Shown here piece after piece: positions 1 through 6,164 of a DNA stretch of 9,619 nucleotides (position 1 is its first letter; every line of letters begins with the position of its first letter). The DNA comes from Caldisericaceae bacterium (GTDB taxonomy: Bacteria > Calditrichota > Calditrichia > Calditrichales > Calditrichaceae): contig JAGHBR010000206.1 in NCBI GenBank assembly GCA_021160885.1, positions 1 to 9,619 of the forward strand. Direction: 5' to 3'. A program made the position numbers and the translations under genes. The notes beneath the pieces were generated by a model. That model had not been told where the DNA came from. It ran no database searches and saw only the letters and a program-made list of their open reading frames with translations.

Positions 1-3
1 ACC

Positions 4-75
4 TGTCATTCCGCAATTGATGCGGAATCTTATATTTACAATAAATTAGAGATTCCCGCCTGCGCGAGAATGACA
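4..75. repeat. Palindromic REP/MITE-like intergenic element
   Basis: Terminal inverted repeats TGTCATTC (4-11) and GAATGACA (68-75) enclose a second inverted pair, GAATCT (25-30) and AGATTC (50-55). Each arm also folds alone: ATTCCGC (8-14) pairs perfectly with GCGGAAT (22-28) over a 7-nt loop, and ATTCCCGC (52-59) pairs with GCGAGAAT (64-71) with one mismatch over a 4-nt loop. This double-hairpin layout with GTCATTCC ends and GC-rich arms resembles dispersed palindromic repeats found between genes in many bacteria. It lies about 90 nt past the recQ stop codon and could limit read-through, but no T-tract follows. Only one copy is visible in the window, so its dispersed nature is inference. 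Confidence 0.6.
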
Positions 76-165
76 TTCTTAATGATTTTTTCAAAGGTTT
101 CTTAATTTAATCAGTGAAAAACTGTGCAGATCAGTGGCCTTTCTTCATCTACCCAACAAGTCAGC

Positions 166-1599
166 TTATTTTCGGCAATTGTCACAGGCGCCGCATTGCG
201 GGCCGTGTGCAATACCAAAATATTCATGAATAAAGGCTTTGCGACAGGTTTCCAATTTGGCATACCGCATCATTTGATAAAGCTGCATTTGCTCGGCTTT
301 TAATTTCTTTTCCAGGTGTTTTTCGTCTAACCACTCTTCGGGAAGCTCGTCAATAATTTGTAAATTGCCTTCCTCAATACTCCCGGTGGTTACGCCCCAG
401 CGATCAAATAAAGAGAGTACCGTTTCGGCCCGGTAATCGTGGCGGTTTTTGTAGGTCAATTGTTCTTTAAAGTATTCCAATCCATTGGCATTTACTTCTT
501 CCAGATGCTCGTGTAAAATCTGGTAAGCGCGATGAAAGAAGTCGGACGACGGATTGTTCCATTTAATGAACTCCATCTGAATATTTAAATCCTGCTGATC
601 GTAGAGCAAAATGCAATCGGATGGCAGGTCATCGCGTCCGGCACGGCCGATTTCCTGGTAATAAGCTTCAAGGGAACCCGGAATCTGCGCGTGCAAAACA
701 AAACGAATATCATATTTATCAATGCCCATGCCAAAAGCATTGGTGGCCAGCGCTACTGATCGTTCACTGTTCATGAACTGGTTTTGTATTTTTTTGCGTT
801 GGTTGGCATCGAGTTTTCCGTGGTAAATTAAATGTGGCGCTCCCGCCTGACGCAAACGTTCACTCATTTTTATTAAATCCTGAATCAAAGCAAAGTAAAC
901 GATGCCGGAGCCTTTTTCCAATTGCTCAATGTATTTTAAAATGACCGATAGCTTTTCCTGTTCGCCAAAAACATCTTCAACACCTAAAAACAGATTAGGA
1001 CGATCAATACCTGTGTGAAAAATTTTAACCCGTTCCAGATGCAACTGATTGACAATATCCTGCTGCACCTTGGGCGTAGCTGTTGCCGTCAGGGCAATGG
1101 TGGTTGGCTTGCCAAGTTTTTGTCTGATTTCTCCCAGGCGGGTGTAATCCGGACGGAAATCATGCCCCCATTCGCTGATACAATGGGCTTCGTCCACCGC
1201 AAATAAACTAACGGTTCGGTTCTTAATGGTTTGCCAAAATTCTTCCTTTCTGAAGCGTTCCGGGGTCACGTAGAGCAGCTTGTACCTGCCTTTTTTGATT
1301 TGCTCCTGCCGTTTCTCACGTTCGGTTTTGGAAAGGGAAGCATTAATGAATGTGGCCTCTATGCCTTTTTTGCGCAGAGCATCGACCTGATCTTTCATTA
1401 AGGCGATTAAGGGAGAAATAACCAGCGTTAAATCTGGCAGCAACAAAGCTGACAACTGGTACAAAATAGATTTACCCGAACCCGTGGGCATGATGGCCAG
1501 CACATGGTGCCCCTGTAAAAGTTGGTTGATGATTTTTTCCTGTGGTTCGCGAAAGTCGCTAAAGCCAAAATATTTTTGTAATGCTTCTTTAGGTTCCAT
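166..1599 (-). CDS. recQ: RecQ-family ATP-dependent DNA helicase, compact form
   Basis: A 477-residue SF2 DNA helicase expected to unwind DNA 3'-5' in cytoplasmic repair and recombination. Visible motifs in order: motif 0 (FREPQ, 16-20), Walker A TGSGKS (39-44, Lys43), Walker B DEAH (136-139) followed by the RecQ aromatic-rich loop (ISEWGHDFRPDY), ALTATAT (169-175), TNAFGMGID (motif V) and QEIGRAGRD (315-323, motif VI). The zinc module is complete, with Cys452, Cys469, Cys472 and Cys475 (CGACDNC). The protein ends two residues later, so the usual C-terminal RQC winged helix and HRDC domain are absent; E. coli RecQ is about 610 residues. About 130 residues separate motif VI from the first zinc cysteine, more than in E. 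coli RecQ, leaving room for an extra domain. The start is supported by AGGA at 1605-1608, 5 nt upstream. It lies 111 nt downstream of the transporter gene on the same strand. The family is certain; the exact subtype (RecQ or RecS-like) is not. Confidence 0.95.
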   Translation of the reverse strand: MEPKEALQKYFGFSDFREPQEKIINQLLQGHHVLAIMPTGSGKSILYQLSALLLPDLTLVISPLIALMKDQVDALRKKGIEATFINASLSKTEREKRQEQIKKGRYKLLYVTPERFRKEEFWQTIKNRTVSLFAVDEAHCISEWGHDFRPDYTRLGEIRQKLGKPTTIALTATATPKVQQDIVNQLHLERVKIFHTGIDRPNLFLGVEDVFGEQEKLSVILKYIEQLEKGSGIVYFALIQDLIKMSERLRQAGAPHLIYHGKLDANQRKKIQNQFMNSERSVALATNAFGMGIDKYDIRFVLHAQIPGSLEAYYQEIGRAGRDDLPSDCILLYDQQDLNIQMEFIKWNNPSSDFFHRAYQILHEHLEEVNANGLEYFKEQLTYKNRHDYRAETVLSLFDRWGVTTGSIEEGNLQIIDELPEEWLDEKHLEKKLKAEQMQLYQMMRYAKLETCRKAFIHEYFGIAHGPQCGACDNCRK

Positions 1600-1693
1600 T
1601 CTTTTCCTGAATCAGAATTTGATTTAAATAAGGTAATGAACAAGTTTAATTGATTACAAGACCATTGGTTTTAAAAATCAGCAAACAAACTCT

Positions 1694-1721
1694 GTTATGC
1701 CCCATAATGATTAATTGTCAA
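1694..1721 (-). promoter_or_regulatory. Candidate promoter for the recQ-family gene
   Basis: On the minus strand, TTGACA (1721-1716) is followed after 16 nt by CATAAC (1699-1694), a perfect -35 with a 4/6 -10. Transcription would start near 1687, leaving a leader of about 88 nt before the helicase gene. The -35 overlaps the last codons of the transporter gene (the Val-Asp-Asn codons and stop), which weakens the case because those bases are also coding. No terminator is visible between the two genes, so read-through from the transporter is equally possible. Confidence 0.3.
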
Positions 1722-2658
1722 CATTTTCTTCTTTAATTTCCTTTTTCCATTCGTTCATGCGTAAGCTGATGCGCACGATGGCAAAAATCAGTACAAATGT
1801 GCCAAGCCATTGTACCGGATCCAGTAAGCGGTGCCTGACAAAATATTCAAGTAAAATGGCGGTGGCCGGGAAACTCAGCTCGCAAATAGTTGCAACAGAA
1901 GCGGGAATTTTACGCAGACCATAATAATAAAGAAAGATTGCCGGCGCCCCGGTGGAAAAGACGATTAAAATGAAAACCAGTAATTGTTGTGAGGTAATTT
2001 GCCTGATGGCCGGAAAGGTTTTTGAAACTAAAGCGATCAAAAGCATGATGAAAGCTGTTACTAAAAAACGCAGATAAGTAGCAAAATGAAAATCAATACG
2101 GCGCAACAGACGTTTGCTGAAAACAGTGGACGAGGCAAAACTAATAGTGGCCAGCATGGCAAAACCAGCCGCCTGAACAGTCTTGTCGCCGGTGAACAAA
2201 TTTGGCAGGCGCCATCCGAAGGTCATAAAGTAAGCGCCCAATAAGGCCAGCGCGGCCCATTTTAAAAATTTTTTAGAAAGCCGTTCTTTTAACAGAAGCG
2301 CGGCCAGTGCAATGGCAAATACCGGTTGCAATTTTTGAATGAGCACCACCACAGAAAGATTGACATAGTTAACGTAAAAAATAGCCCGCGTAATGGCCAG
2401 CGTGCCAACAGCCCCGCCAAACAAAGCCACCGCTCCCAGGGCCAGCCATTCTTTGAAATTTAAAATACGCAGCCTTTTAAAATAACGTAAGAAAAAGGGC
2501 GTCATTAAAAGAGTAGCCAGACAGGTTTCAATTAAAACAACCAGCGTTACAGGCAACTGGTACAGATAAGGCCGCAGCACAATGCCATCGACGCCCCATA
2601 AACTGGCGGCCATAATCACGAAATAAGGTGCAAGTTTTTCTTTTATCTCTTCGCGCAT
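1711..2658 (-). CDS. EamA/DMT-superfamily inner-membrane transporter
   Basis: A 315-residue integral membrane protein with ten hydrophobic segments, roughly at residues 12-32, 35-57, 70-90, 97-120, 130-148, 160-180, 192-213, 227-248, 254-275 and 281-300, separated by short basic loops. It has the two tandem five-helix EamA repeats of the drug/metabolite transporter superfamily. The first opens with AASLWGVDGI, and the second includes SFASSTVFSKRLL and a C-terminal helix pair beginning KIPASVATICELSFPATAI. The length is typical of the family (about 300). Members export or exchange amino acids, nucleosides, sugars or drugs, and substrate cannot be read from sequence. The start is preceded by AAGAAGAG, a moderate ribosome binding site. 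The acidic and basic C-terminal tail is probably cytoplasmic. It is followed by the helicase gene after 111 nt, with no clear functional link. Confidence 0.9.
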   Translation of the reverse strand: MREEIKEKLAPYFVIMAASLWGVDGIVLRPYLYQLPVTLVVLIETCLATLLMTPFFLRYFKRLRILNFKEWLALGAVALFGGAVGTLAITRAIFYVNYVNLSVVVLIQKLQPVFAIALAALLLKERLSKKFLKWAALALLGAYFMTFGWRLPNLFTGDKTVQAAGFAMLATISFASSTVFSKRLLRRIDFHFATYLRFLVTAFIMLLIALVSKTFPAIRQITSQQLLVFILIVFSTGAPAIFLYYYGLRKIPASVATICELSFPATAILLEYFVRHRLLDPVQWLGTFVLIFAIVRISLRMNEWKKEIKEENVDN

Positions 2659-2919
2659 CGTTCTCTTCTTTAAAAATGACGCGCTAATTTACGGTAAAAA
2701 AGAATTTTAACCAAAATGTTGAAAAAAGAAGCAAGCGGATCAAGGTTGAAACCATATTTTGGATTTACAAGGTTGTTTTAAAACAAAGATAAATTTTTAG
2801 AAATAGCAATGTTTAGACAATCAAGTTTAACGTTTGATCTACATAATTGTAATTTTGATCCAAAAGGAGCTTGATGTACTCAATTGCCGGAAGAACCTTA
2901 AGAAAAAGGACAAAAGAAA

Positions 2920-3033
2920 ATGTTTTTCTGGTTTGTATGGGCTACTCCTGTTGTTGGTACCTTTGCGGGCTGCTTAAATTTACGGAGGCGAATGGCGCGG
3001 GGCAAGGGAAAAGTTAAGGATACATTGGTTTAA
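2920..3033 (+). CDS. Possible 37-residue small membrane protein
   Basis: An ATG ORF of 37 codons with AAAAAGGA (2903-2910) 9 nt upstream, a plausible ribosome binding site. The predicted peptide starts with one hydrophobic stretch (FFWFVWATPVVGTFAGCL, residues 2-19), followed by a strongly basic tail (LRRRMARGKGKVKD). That is the layout of a single-pass small membrane protein with its C-terminus in the cytoplasm. I recognise no family. A second ORF from 2874 overlaps it in another frame and has a less natural composition. The ORF is short, no promoter is visible and chance cannot be excluded. Confidence 0.25.
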   Translation: MFFWFVWATPVVGTFAGCLNLRRRMARGKGKVKDTLV

Positions 3034-3090
3034 AAGATGAATGGTTGAATTGGCCAGTGCTCTTAAACCTTACCAAGGAAGTTATTCAAA

Positions 3091-3108
3091 ATTTAACATT
3101 TGTTTAAT
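3091..3108. promoter_or_regulatory. Operator-like palindrome resembling the repressor's own site
   Basis: ATTTAACA-TT-TGTTTAAT is an 18-bp palindrome with 7 of 8 pairs. Its centre, TAACATTTGTT (3094-3104), is identical over 11 bases to the core of the proposed operator in front of the DtxR-family gene (3690-3700). It lies about 40 nt past that gene's stop codon and far from any recognised start codon, so it may be a second repressor site, a site for an unrecognised transcript, or a coincidence in AT-rich DNA. Confidence 0.3.
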
Positions 3109-3144
3109 GGCTGGCCATTTTGGTTGCGGTTCAGAGGCATTTAA

Positions 3145-3678
3145 TTAATGCTGTTCATTTTGCTTGCCGGCAAAGCAGCAATCCAATTCGCAAAATTCGC
3201 AGGACTCTACCGCTGCGCAGTCAAAAATAAAACGATCAAACGCTTTTCTGAATTCGTTGGCTTCGCCTTGATTGGAAAGGAAAAAGCCCACAAAGTTCAT
3301 CAGGCGCTGCCCGGTTTCTTCCTCTAATAGGTGCTCCACTTTACAGGCTTCTTCCTCTGCCATCTTTTCAGATAAATTGAGCACCTTTTCAAAAAAGAGA
3401 CGAATGATCCTGCGTTTGCTGAGAACATTGTTTATTAACTCTCTGCCTTTATCGGTAAAATGGTAAAATTTATTTTCGTCCTCACGAATATAGCCTTTTT
3501 TAACCAGTTTGTGAATGGTAATCGACACGCTGCTGCGGCTGATTCCCAGATATTTGGCAATGTCAACGCCGCGTACGTAACCGTTTTTGGCCAGTAGTTC
3601 ATGCATGGCCAGTAAATGGTGCACGCTACTGTGGGTCAATTCGATTTCATCAAACTTTTTCCAGGTATCCTTAAGCAT
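3145..3678 (-). CDS. DtxR/MntR-family metal-dependent repressor with Cys-rich tail
   Basis: A 177-residue cytoplasmic transcription regulator. Residues about 15-75 form a winged helix-turn-helix with the typical DtxR order: VDIAKYLGISRSSVSITIHKL as helix-turn-helix, then KKGYIREDENKFYHFTDKG as wing. Residues 80-130 match the dimerisation and metal-binding region, including RRIIRLFFEKVLNL and the ligand-type segment EACKVEHLLEEE (Cys112, Glu115, His116, Glu119-121). DtxR-family proteins bind DNA when loaded with Fe(II) or Mn(II), but which metal acts here cannot be read. There is no SH3-like third domain. Instead the C-terminus carries Cys154, Cys160, Cys163, Cys167 and Cys168, a cluster that could bind zinc, iron or an Fe-S centre. 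AGGA about 8 nt upstream of ATG supports the start and falls inside the proposed operator. No metal transporter gene adjoins it; the divergent neighbour encodes a secreted protein. Confidence 0.88.
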   Translation of the reverse strand: MLKDTWKKFDEIELTHSSVHHLLAMHELLAKNGYVRGVDIAKYLGISRSSVSITIHKLVKKGYIREDENKFYHFTDKGRELINNVLSKRRIIRLFFEKVLNLSEKMAEEEACKVEHLLEEETGQRLMNFVGFFLSNQGEANEFRKAFDRFIFDCAAVESCEFCELDCCFAGKQNEQH

Positions 3679-3688
3679 TTTTTAATTC

Positions 3689-3715
3689 CTAACATTTGTT
3701 AGCTTAATCTAACAG
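3689..3715. promoter_or_regulatory. Three-half-site operator of the DtxR-family gene
   Basis: CTAACA-tt-TGTTAG (3689-3702) is a perfect 6-bp inverted repeat, and a third half-site, CTAACA (3709-3714), forms a second perfect inverted pair with the same TGTTAG across a 6-nt spacer. TTAG/CTAA half-sites recall DtxR and IdeR boxes. The element starts just downstream of the -10 (3717-3722), so it covers the expected transcription start and the ribosome binding site. A repressor bound here would block its own transcription. Autoregulation is inferred from position and symmetry. Confidence 0.65.
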
Positions 3716-3716
3716 T

Positions 3717-3745
3717 AATATAGTTTATTTAATTCTGTTTGTCAA
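3717..3745 (-). promoter_or_regulatory. Near-consensus sigma70-type promoter of the DtxR-family gene
   Basis: On the minus strand, TTGACA (3745-3740) and TATATT (3722-3717) are separated by exactly 17 nt, giving a 6/6 -35 and a 5/6 -10. Transcription should start around 3709-3711, within the inverted-repeat operator and about 31-33 nt before the start codon. This is the best promoter match in the window. Confidence 0.7.
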
Positions 3746-3815
3746 TGATTAATTGCCTTTTTACCACCGTTAATAATTTATTTACTAATCATTTTAATTT
3801 GAAATCCGAAGATTA

Positions 3816-3840
3816 ATTAATGAGCAATATTTTCATTAAT
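3816..3840 (+). repeat. Stem-loop just upstream of the secreted-protein RBS
   Basis: ATTAATGA (3816-3823) and TCATTAAT (3833-3840) form a perfect 8-bp stem around a 9-nt loop. It ends one base before the Shine-Dalgarno sequence of the plus-strand gene, which stays outside the stem. It could be an mRNA 5' stabilising hairpin or a protein-binding palindrome; AT-rich DNA makes chance possible. Confidence 0.35.
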
Positions 3841-3841
3841 G

Positions 3842-3849
3842 AAGGAGGT
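3842..3849 (+). promoter_or_regulatory. Strong ribosome binding site fixing the start at 3857
   Basis: AAGGAGGT is a full-length Shine-Dalgarno match located 7 nt before ATG 3857. An in-frame ATG at 3839 lies upstream of this site and within the stem-loop, so it cannot use it. The downstream ATG also begins a classic signal peptide (MKKYFYLSILVF). Confidence 0.85.
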
Positions 3850-3856
3850 ACCTGTC

Positions 3857-6010
3857 ATGAAAAAGTATTTTTATTTATCTATTTTAGTTTTCCTGTCTTT
3901 TCAATTCAGTTTTGCGACTACCTACTTTAAAAGCTGGGTTAATGGTATTGAATCGAACACCTTAACCCAGGGTGATTTTTATGCCTGGGAATACGACCTT
4001 TCCGTTGCGGGTGGATCGGCAAATGTTAAAATTATTGTCGATGCCAATGCTAATCAACTATTCGACGAAGGAGATATCGTTTTAATTGCATTTACGCAAA
4101 CCGATGGAGAATTGGAAGGAGACGGGCCTTCAGATTCCAGCGCTGTACCAGATGGGAGGATTTACACTATTTTAGGACCTTTTGGTTTTGCCCCGGCTGA
4201 CTACCTTTTTGAAGTAACGGATTTAAACGATCAATCGAAGGTAATAGGAATTTTACACATTAATCCCATGCCAAATGTAACCGTCTGGGTTAAAGGAAAC
4301 CTTTCCATCGAAGGAATTACCCCTCCGGATGCGCGACTGGCTAATTTCATGTTTGAAGCCTCGGATGAAAATGAAGAATTTGGAATCCTTAGTGGTTTAA
4401 CGGATGAAAACGGAGATTTTACAATCAATTTACCCGACGATGCCGTTGGAAATTCATTTAAAATTGGCTACATGTTTGAATCACAGTATAGCGGATATGA
4501 CCCGCAACCTATTTCTTATCATAACGTGACGATTCAATCCGGACAAAATGGCCCTTTTACATTTAATTTAAATCACCCCATGGCGCTTATTTATGGTCAG
4601 GTGCTTGATGAAAACGATCAACTGGTTCCGGTTTCTGGCTGGGGCAGTATTGAAAATCTGAGCACTTATGATGAACTGGAATTTAATGTTTTTGAAGGAT
4701 CATACAAAAGCGCAGTTCCTTTTGGCAGCGGCGACACAACAGATGTTACCTTTCAATTACATTTTTGGTCCGAAGAATTAGTACCCCAATACTTAATCCC
4801 CGTATTCTGGAATAACCCGGATTATTCTTTTGTAATGAGTAAAGGGGACAGTCTGGAAAAGAACATCAGGGTATTTAAAACAGACACGGTAATTTACGTA
4901 ATGGCCCAAATGGATGGCAATCCTCTACCGGAGAAATATGAAACATGGGCCAGCAATGATATGGTAGGACAATCATACAGTACTTTTTCCGGCCAATATC
5001 TGACTACCATACCTGTGCGGAGAGGCTATCAATACGGGGTGCGTCTGGTTAATACGGATTACGGCGAATTAGAAGTGCCCCCGGGTTATTTTTTGGACGG
5101 CGGTAATTGGCGTGAAGCCTGGCCAGGAGACACTGTTCGCTTCCGTTTACTACCGAGTCAAGGCATGATCACAGGTCATCTTTCTTTTGATGCAGGAGAT
5201 CCGCAAGACGGAAATTTAGAAAGCTGCCAGGTGCAGGCTTTTGCCGATAACTGGACAAAATGGTACGATGGCAATATCGATTGGGATTCCTTAAAATATG
5301 CGATCAGTGTGCCAAACGACACCTTTGATGTGCGTTTTCGTTGCTGGGATTGGGATTACCTGGCCTTTCCGGATATTTACGAAAATATTGTCGTCCAGGA
5401 TGGCCAGGTGGACAATATTAATTTCATTCTGAACTATACTCATGCAACCATCGAAGTGCATTTAAAGAATGCACACTTGCAGGAACTGGGACAACTATAT
5501 CATCATATTTCAACTCTGGGAATTTACCCGAATGTTTATGTATCGGAAGCTCAGTTGCAATCGGACACCAGTTTTTATTTCAAAGTGTGTGAAGGGAATT
5601 GGGTGATTAATGCCCCCTACCTGGGCAATGGCTATGTTCCGGATAACGACCAGGTAACCGTCTCAGTCTCAGAAGATAGTTCGTTTTACTTTGTTGAATT
5701 TAATTATCATCTGGACACAGGTATAAAAAATGAAGCAACTATTCCCAGGCAATTTTTTGTCAAACAGAATTACCCTAATCCCTTCAATCCGGTAACCACC
5801 ATTGAATTCGGCCTGCCAAAGAATGAATTGGTTACTGTAAATATTTACAACTTAAACGGACAAAAGGTGAGTCAGCTTTTTAAGGGATCTTTACCAGCGG
5901 GCGTACACAAGTTGCAATGGAATGGTCAACAATTTGCCTCTGGCATTTATTTTTTCCAGATTTTGACCGAAAACAAAAACGTCATTAAACGCATGATTTT
6001 GATTAAATAA
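3857..6010 (+). CDS. Exported multi-beta-domain protein with T9SS type A sorting domain
   Basis: A 717-residue secreted or surface protein of unknown specific function. Residues 1-20 are a Sec signal peptide (MKK, hydrophobic core, likely cleavage after FSFA). The C-terminal part, from NYPNPFNP at residue 638 to KRMILIK, is a type IX secretion type A sorting domain with the usual sequence of motifs (TIEFGLP, VNIYNLNGQKV, AGVHKLQWNG, SGIYFFQI). Between them lie successive beta-strand-rich modules resembling carboxypeptidase-regulatory-like or Ig-like domains. They recur with hydrophobic strand endings such as FTFNLNHPMALIYGQV and INFILNYTHATIEVHL. An acidic loop at 62-73 (DANANQLFDEGD) looks like a calcium site. 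I see no catalytic motif, so adhesion, binding or a structural role is more likely than enzymatic activity. The protein probably crosses the outer membrane by T9SS. It is divergent from the repressor gene and followed by its own terminator, so probably monocistronic. Confidence 0.88.
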   Translation: MKKYFYLSILVFLSFQFSFATTYFKSWVNGIESNTLTQGDFYAWEYDLSVAGGSANVKIIVDANANQLFDEGDIVLIAFTQTDGELEGDGPSDSSAVPDGRIYTILGPFGFAPADYLFEVTDLNDQSKVIGILHINPMPNVTVWVKGNLSIEGITPPDARLANFMFEASDENEEFGILSGLTDENGDFTINLPDDAVGNSFKIGYMFESQYSGYDPQPISYHNVTIQSGQNGPFTFNLNHPMALIYGQVLDENDQLVPVSGWGSIENLSTYDELEFNVFEGSYKSAVPFGSGDTTDVTFQLHFWSEELVPQYLIPVFWNNPDYSFVMSKGDSLEKNIRVFKTDTVIYVMAQMDGNPLPEKYETWASNDMVGQSYSTFSGQYLTTIPVRRGYQYGVRLVNTDYGELEVPPGYFLDGGNWREAWPGDTVRFRLLPSQGMITGHLSFDAGDPQDGNLESCQVQAFADNWTKWYDGNIDWDSLKYAISVPNDTFDVRFRCWDWDYLAFPDIYENIVVQDGQVDNINFILNYTHATIEVHLKNAHLQELGQLYHHISTLGIYPNVYVSEAQLQSDTSFYFKVCEGNWVINAPYLGNGYVPDNDQVTVSVSEDSSFYFVEFNYHLDTGIKNEATIPRQFFVKQNYPNPFNPVTTIEFGLPKNELVTVNIYNLNGQKVSQLFKGSLPAGVHKLQWNGQQFASGIYFFQILTENKNVIKRMILIK

Positions 6011-6030
6011 TCTCTCACTCCTCCATGATG

Positions 6031-6064
6031 GGTCGTTTGAGAAATCAAACGACCTATTTTTTTT
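6031..6064 (+). terminator. Rho-independent terminator of the T9SS-protein gene
   Basis: GGTCGTTTGA (6031-6040) pairs perfectly with TCAAACGACC (6045-6054) over a GAAA tetraloop, followed by TA and eight T (6057-6064). It lies 20 nt past the stop codon. Read in the opposite direction the hairpin is not followed by T residues, so it is predicted to act only on plus-strand transcripts. Confidence 0.93.
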
Positions 6065-6164
6065 GATTGGCTGCCTTAAATTGATCTGTCTTTCTATGGC
6101 AAGGGAGACCCAATCTAAATTACAATCCATCGATTAAGTGAATTGATTTTTCAAGGGGAGTCCT

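Larger units (their letters stand above)
2659..3144. other. 486-bp intergenic gap without a recognised gene
   Basis: This AT-rich stretch separates the transporter start from the repressor stop, both on the minus strand. Near the transporter start it holds a short palindrome, TTTACgGTAAA (2688-2698), and a -10-like TAAAAT on the minus strand (2709-2704) without a convincing -35. The middle contains a possible 37-codon plus-strand ORF, and the right end holds an operator-like palindrome (3091-3108) and a six-base inverted repeat, AATGGC/GCCATT (3106-3119). No RNA gene or T-tailed terminator was found. Confidence 0.6.

Noticed and set aside
76..165. Possible frameshifted remains of RecQ RQC/HRDC domains after the stop codon
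   Set aside because: The 90 nt are too short and show no recognisable helicase C-terminal sequence in any minus-strand frame; the REP-like element follows directly.
1015..1206. Plus-strand open frame inside the helicase gene, and similar antisense frames in the other genes
   Set aside because: Products lack any recognisable domain or ribosome binding site and lie opposite strongly conserved coding regions.
2737..2861. Inverted repeat GGATCAA (2737-2743) and TTGATCC (2855-2861) as transposon ends
   Set aside because: Seven bases over a 111-nt gap with no extension, no transposase and no target duplication is consistent with chance.
2874..3017. A 47-codon plus-strand ORF starting 5 nt after GGAG
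   Set aside because: Its composition is odd (CC-W-Y-L-C, mixed basic and polar runs), its Shine-Dalgarno spacing is tight and it overlaps the more protein-like 37-codon ORF in another frame. Neither is proven.
3839..3856. Upstream in-frame ATG at 3839 as the start of the T9SS protein
   Set aside because: It has no ribosome binding site and would place six non-signal residues before MKK; the AAGGAGGT site 7 nt before 3857 clearly serves the downstream ATG.
6031..6064. Terminator hairpin serving both converging genes
   Set aside because: On the minus strand the stem is followed by CATCATGGAGG without a T-tract, so it is not a convincing terminator for the murU transcript.
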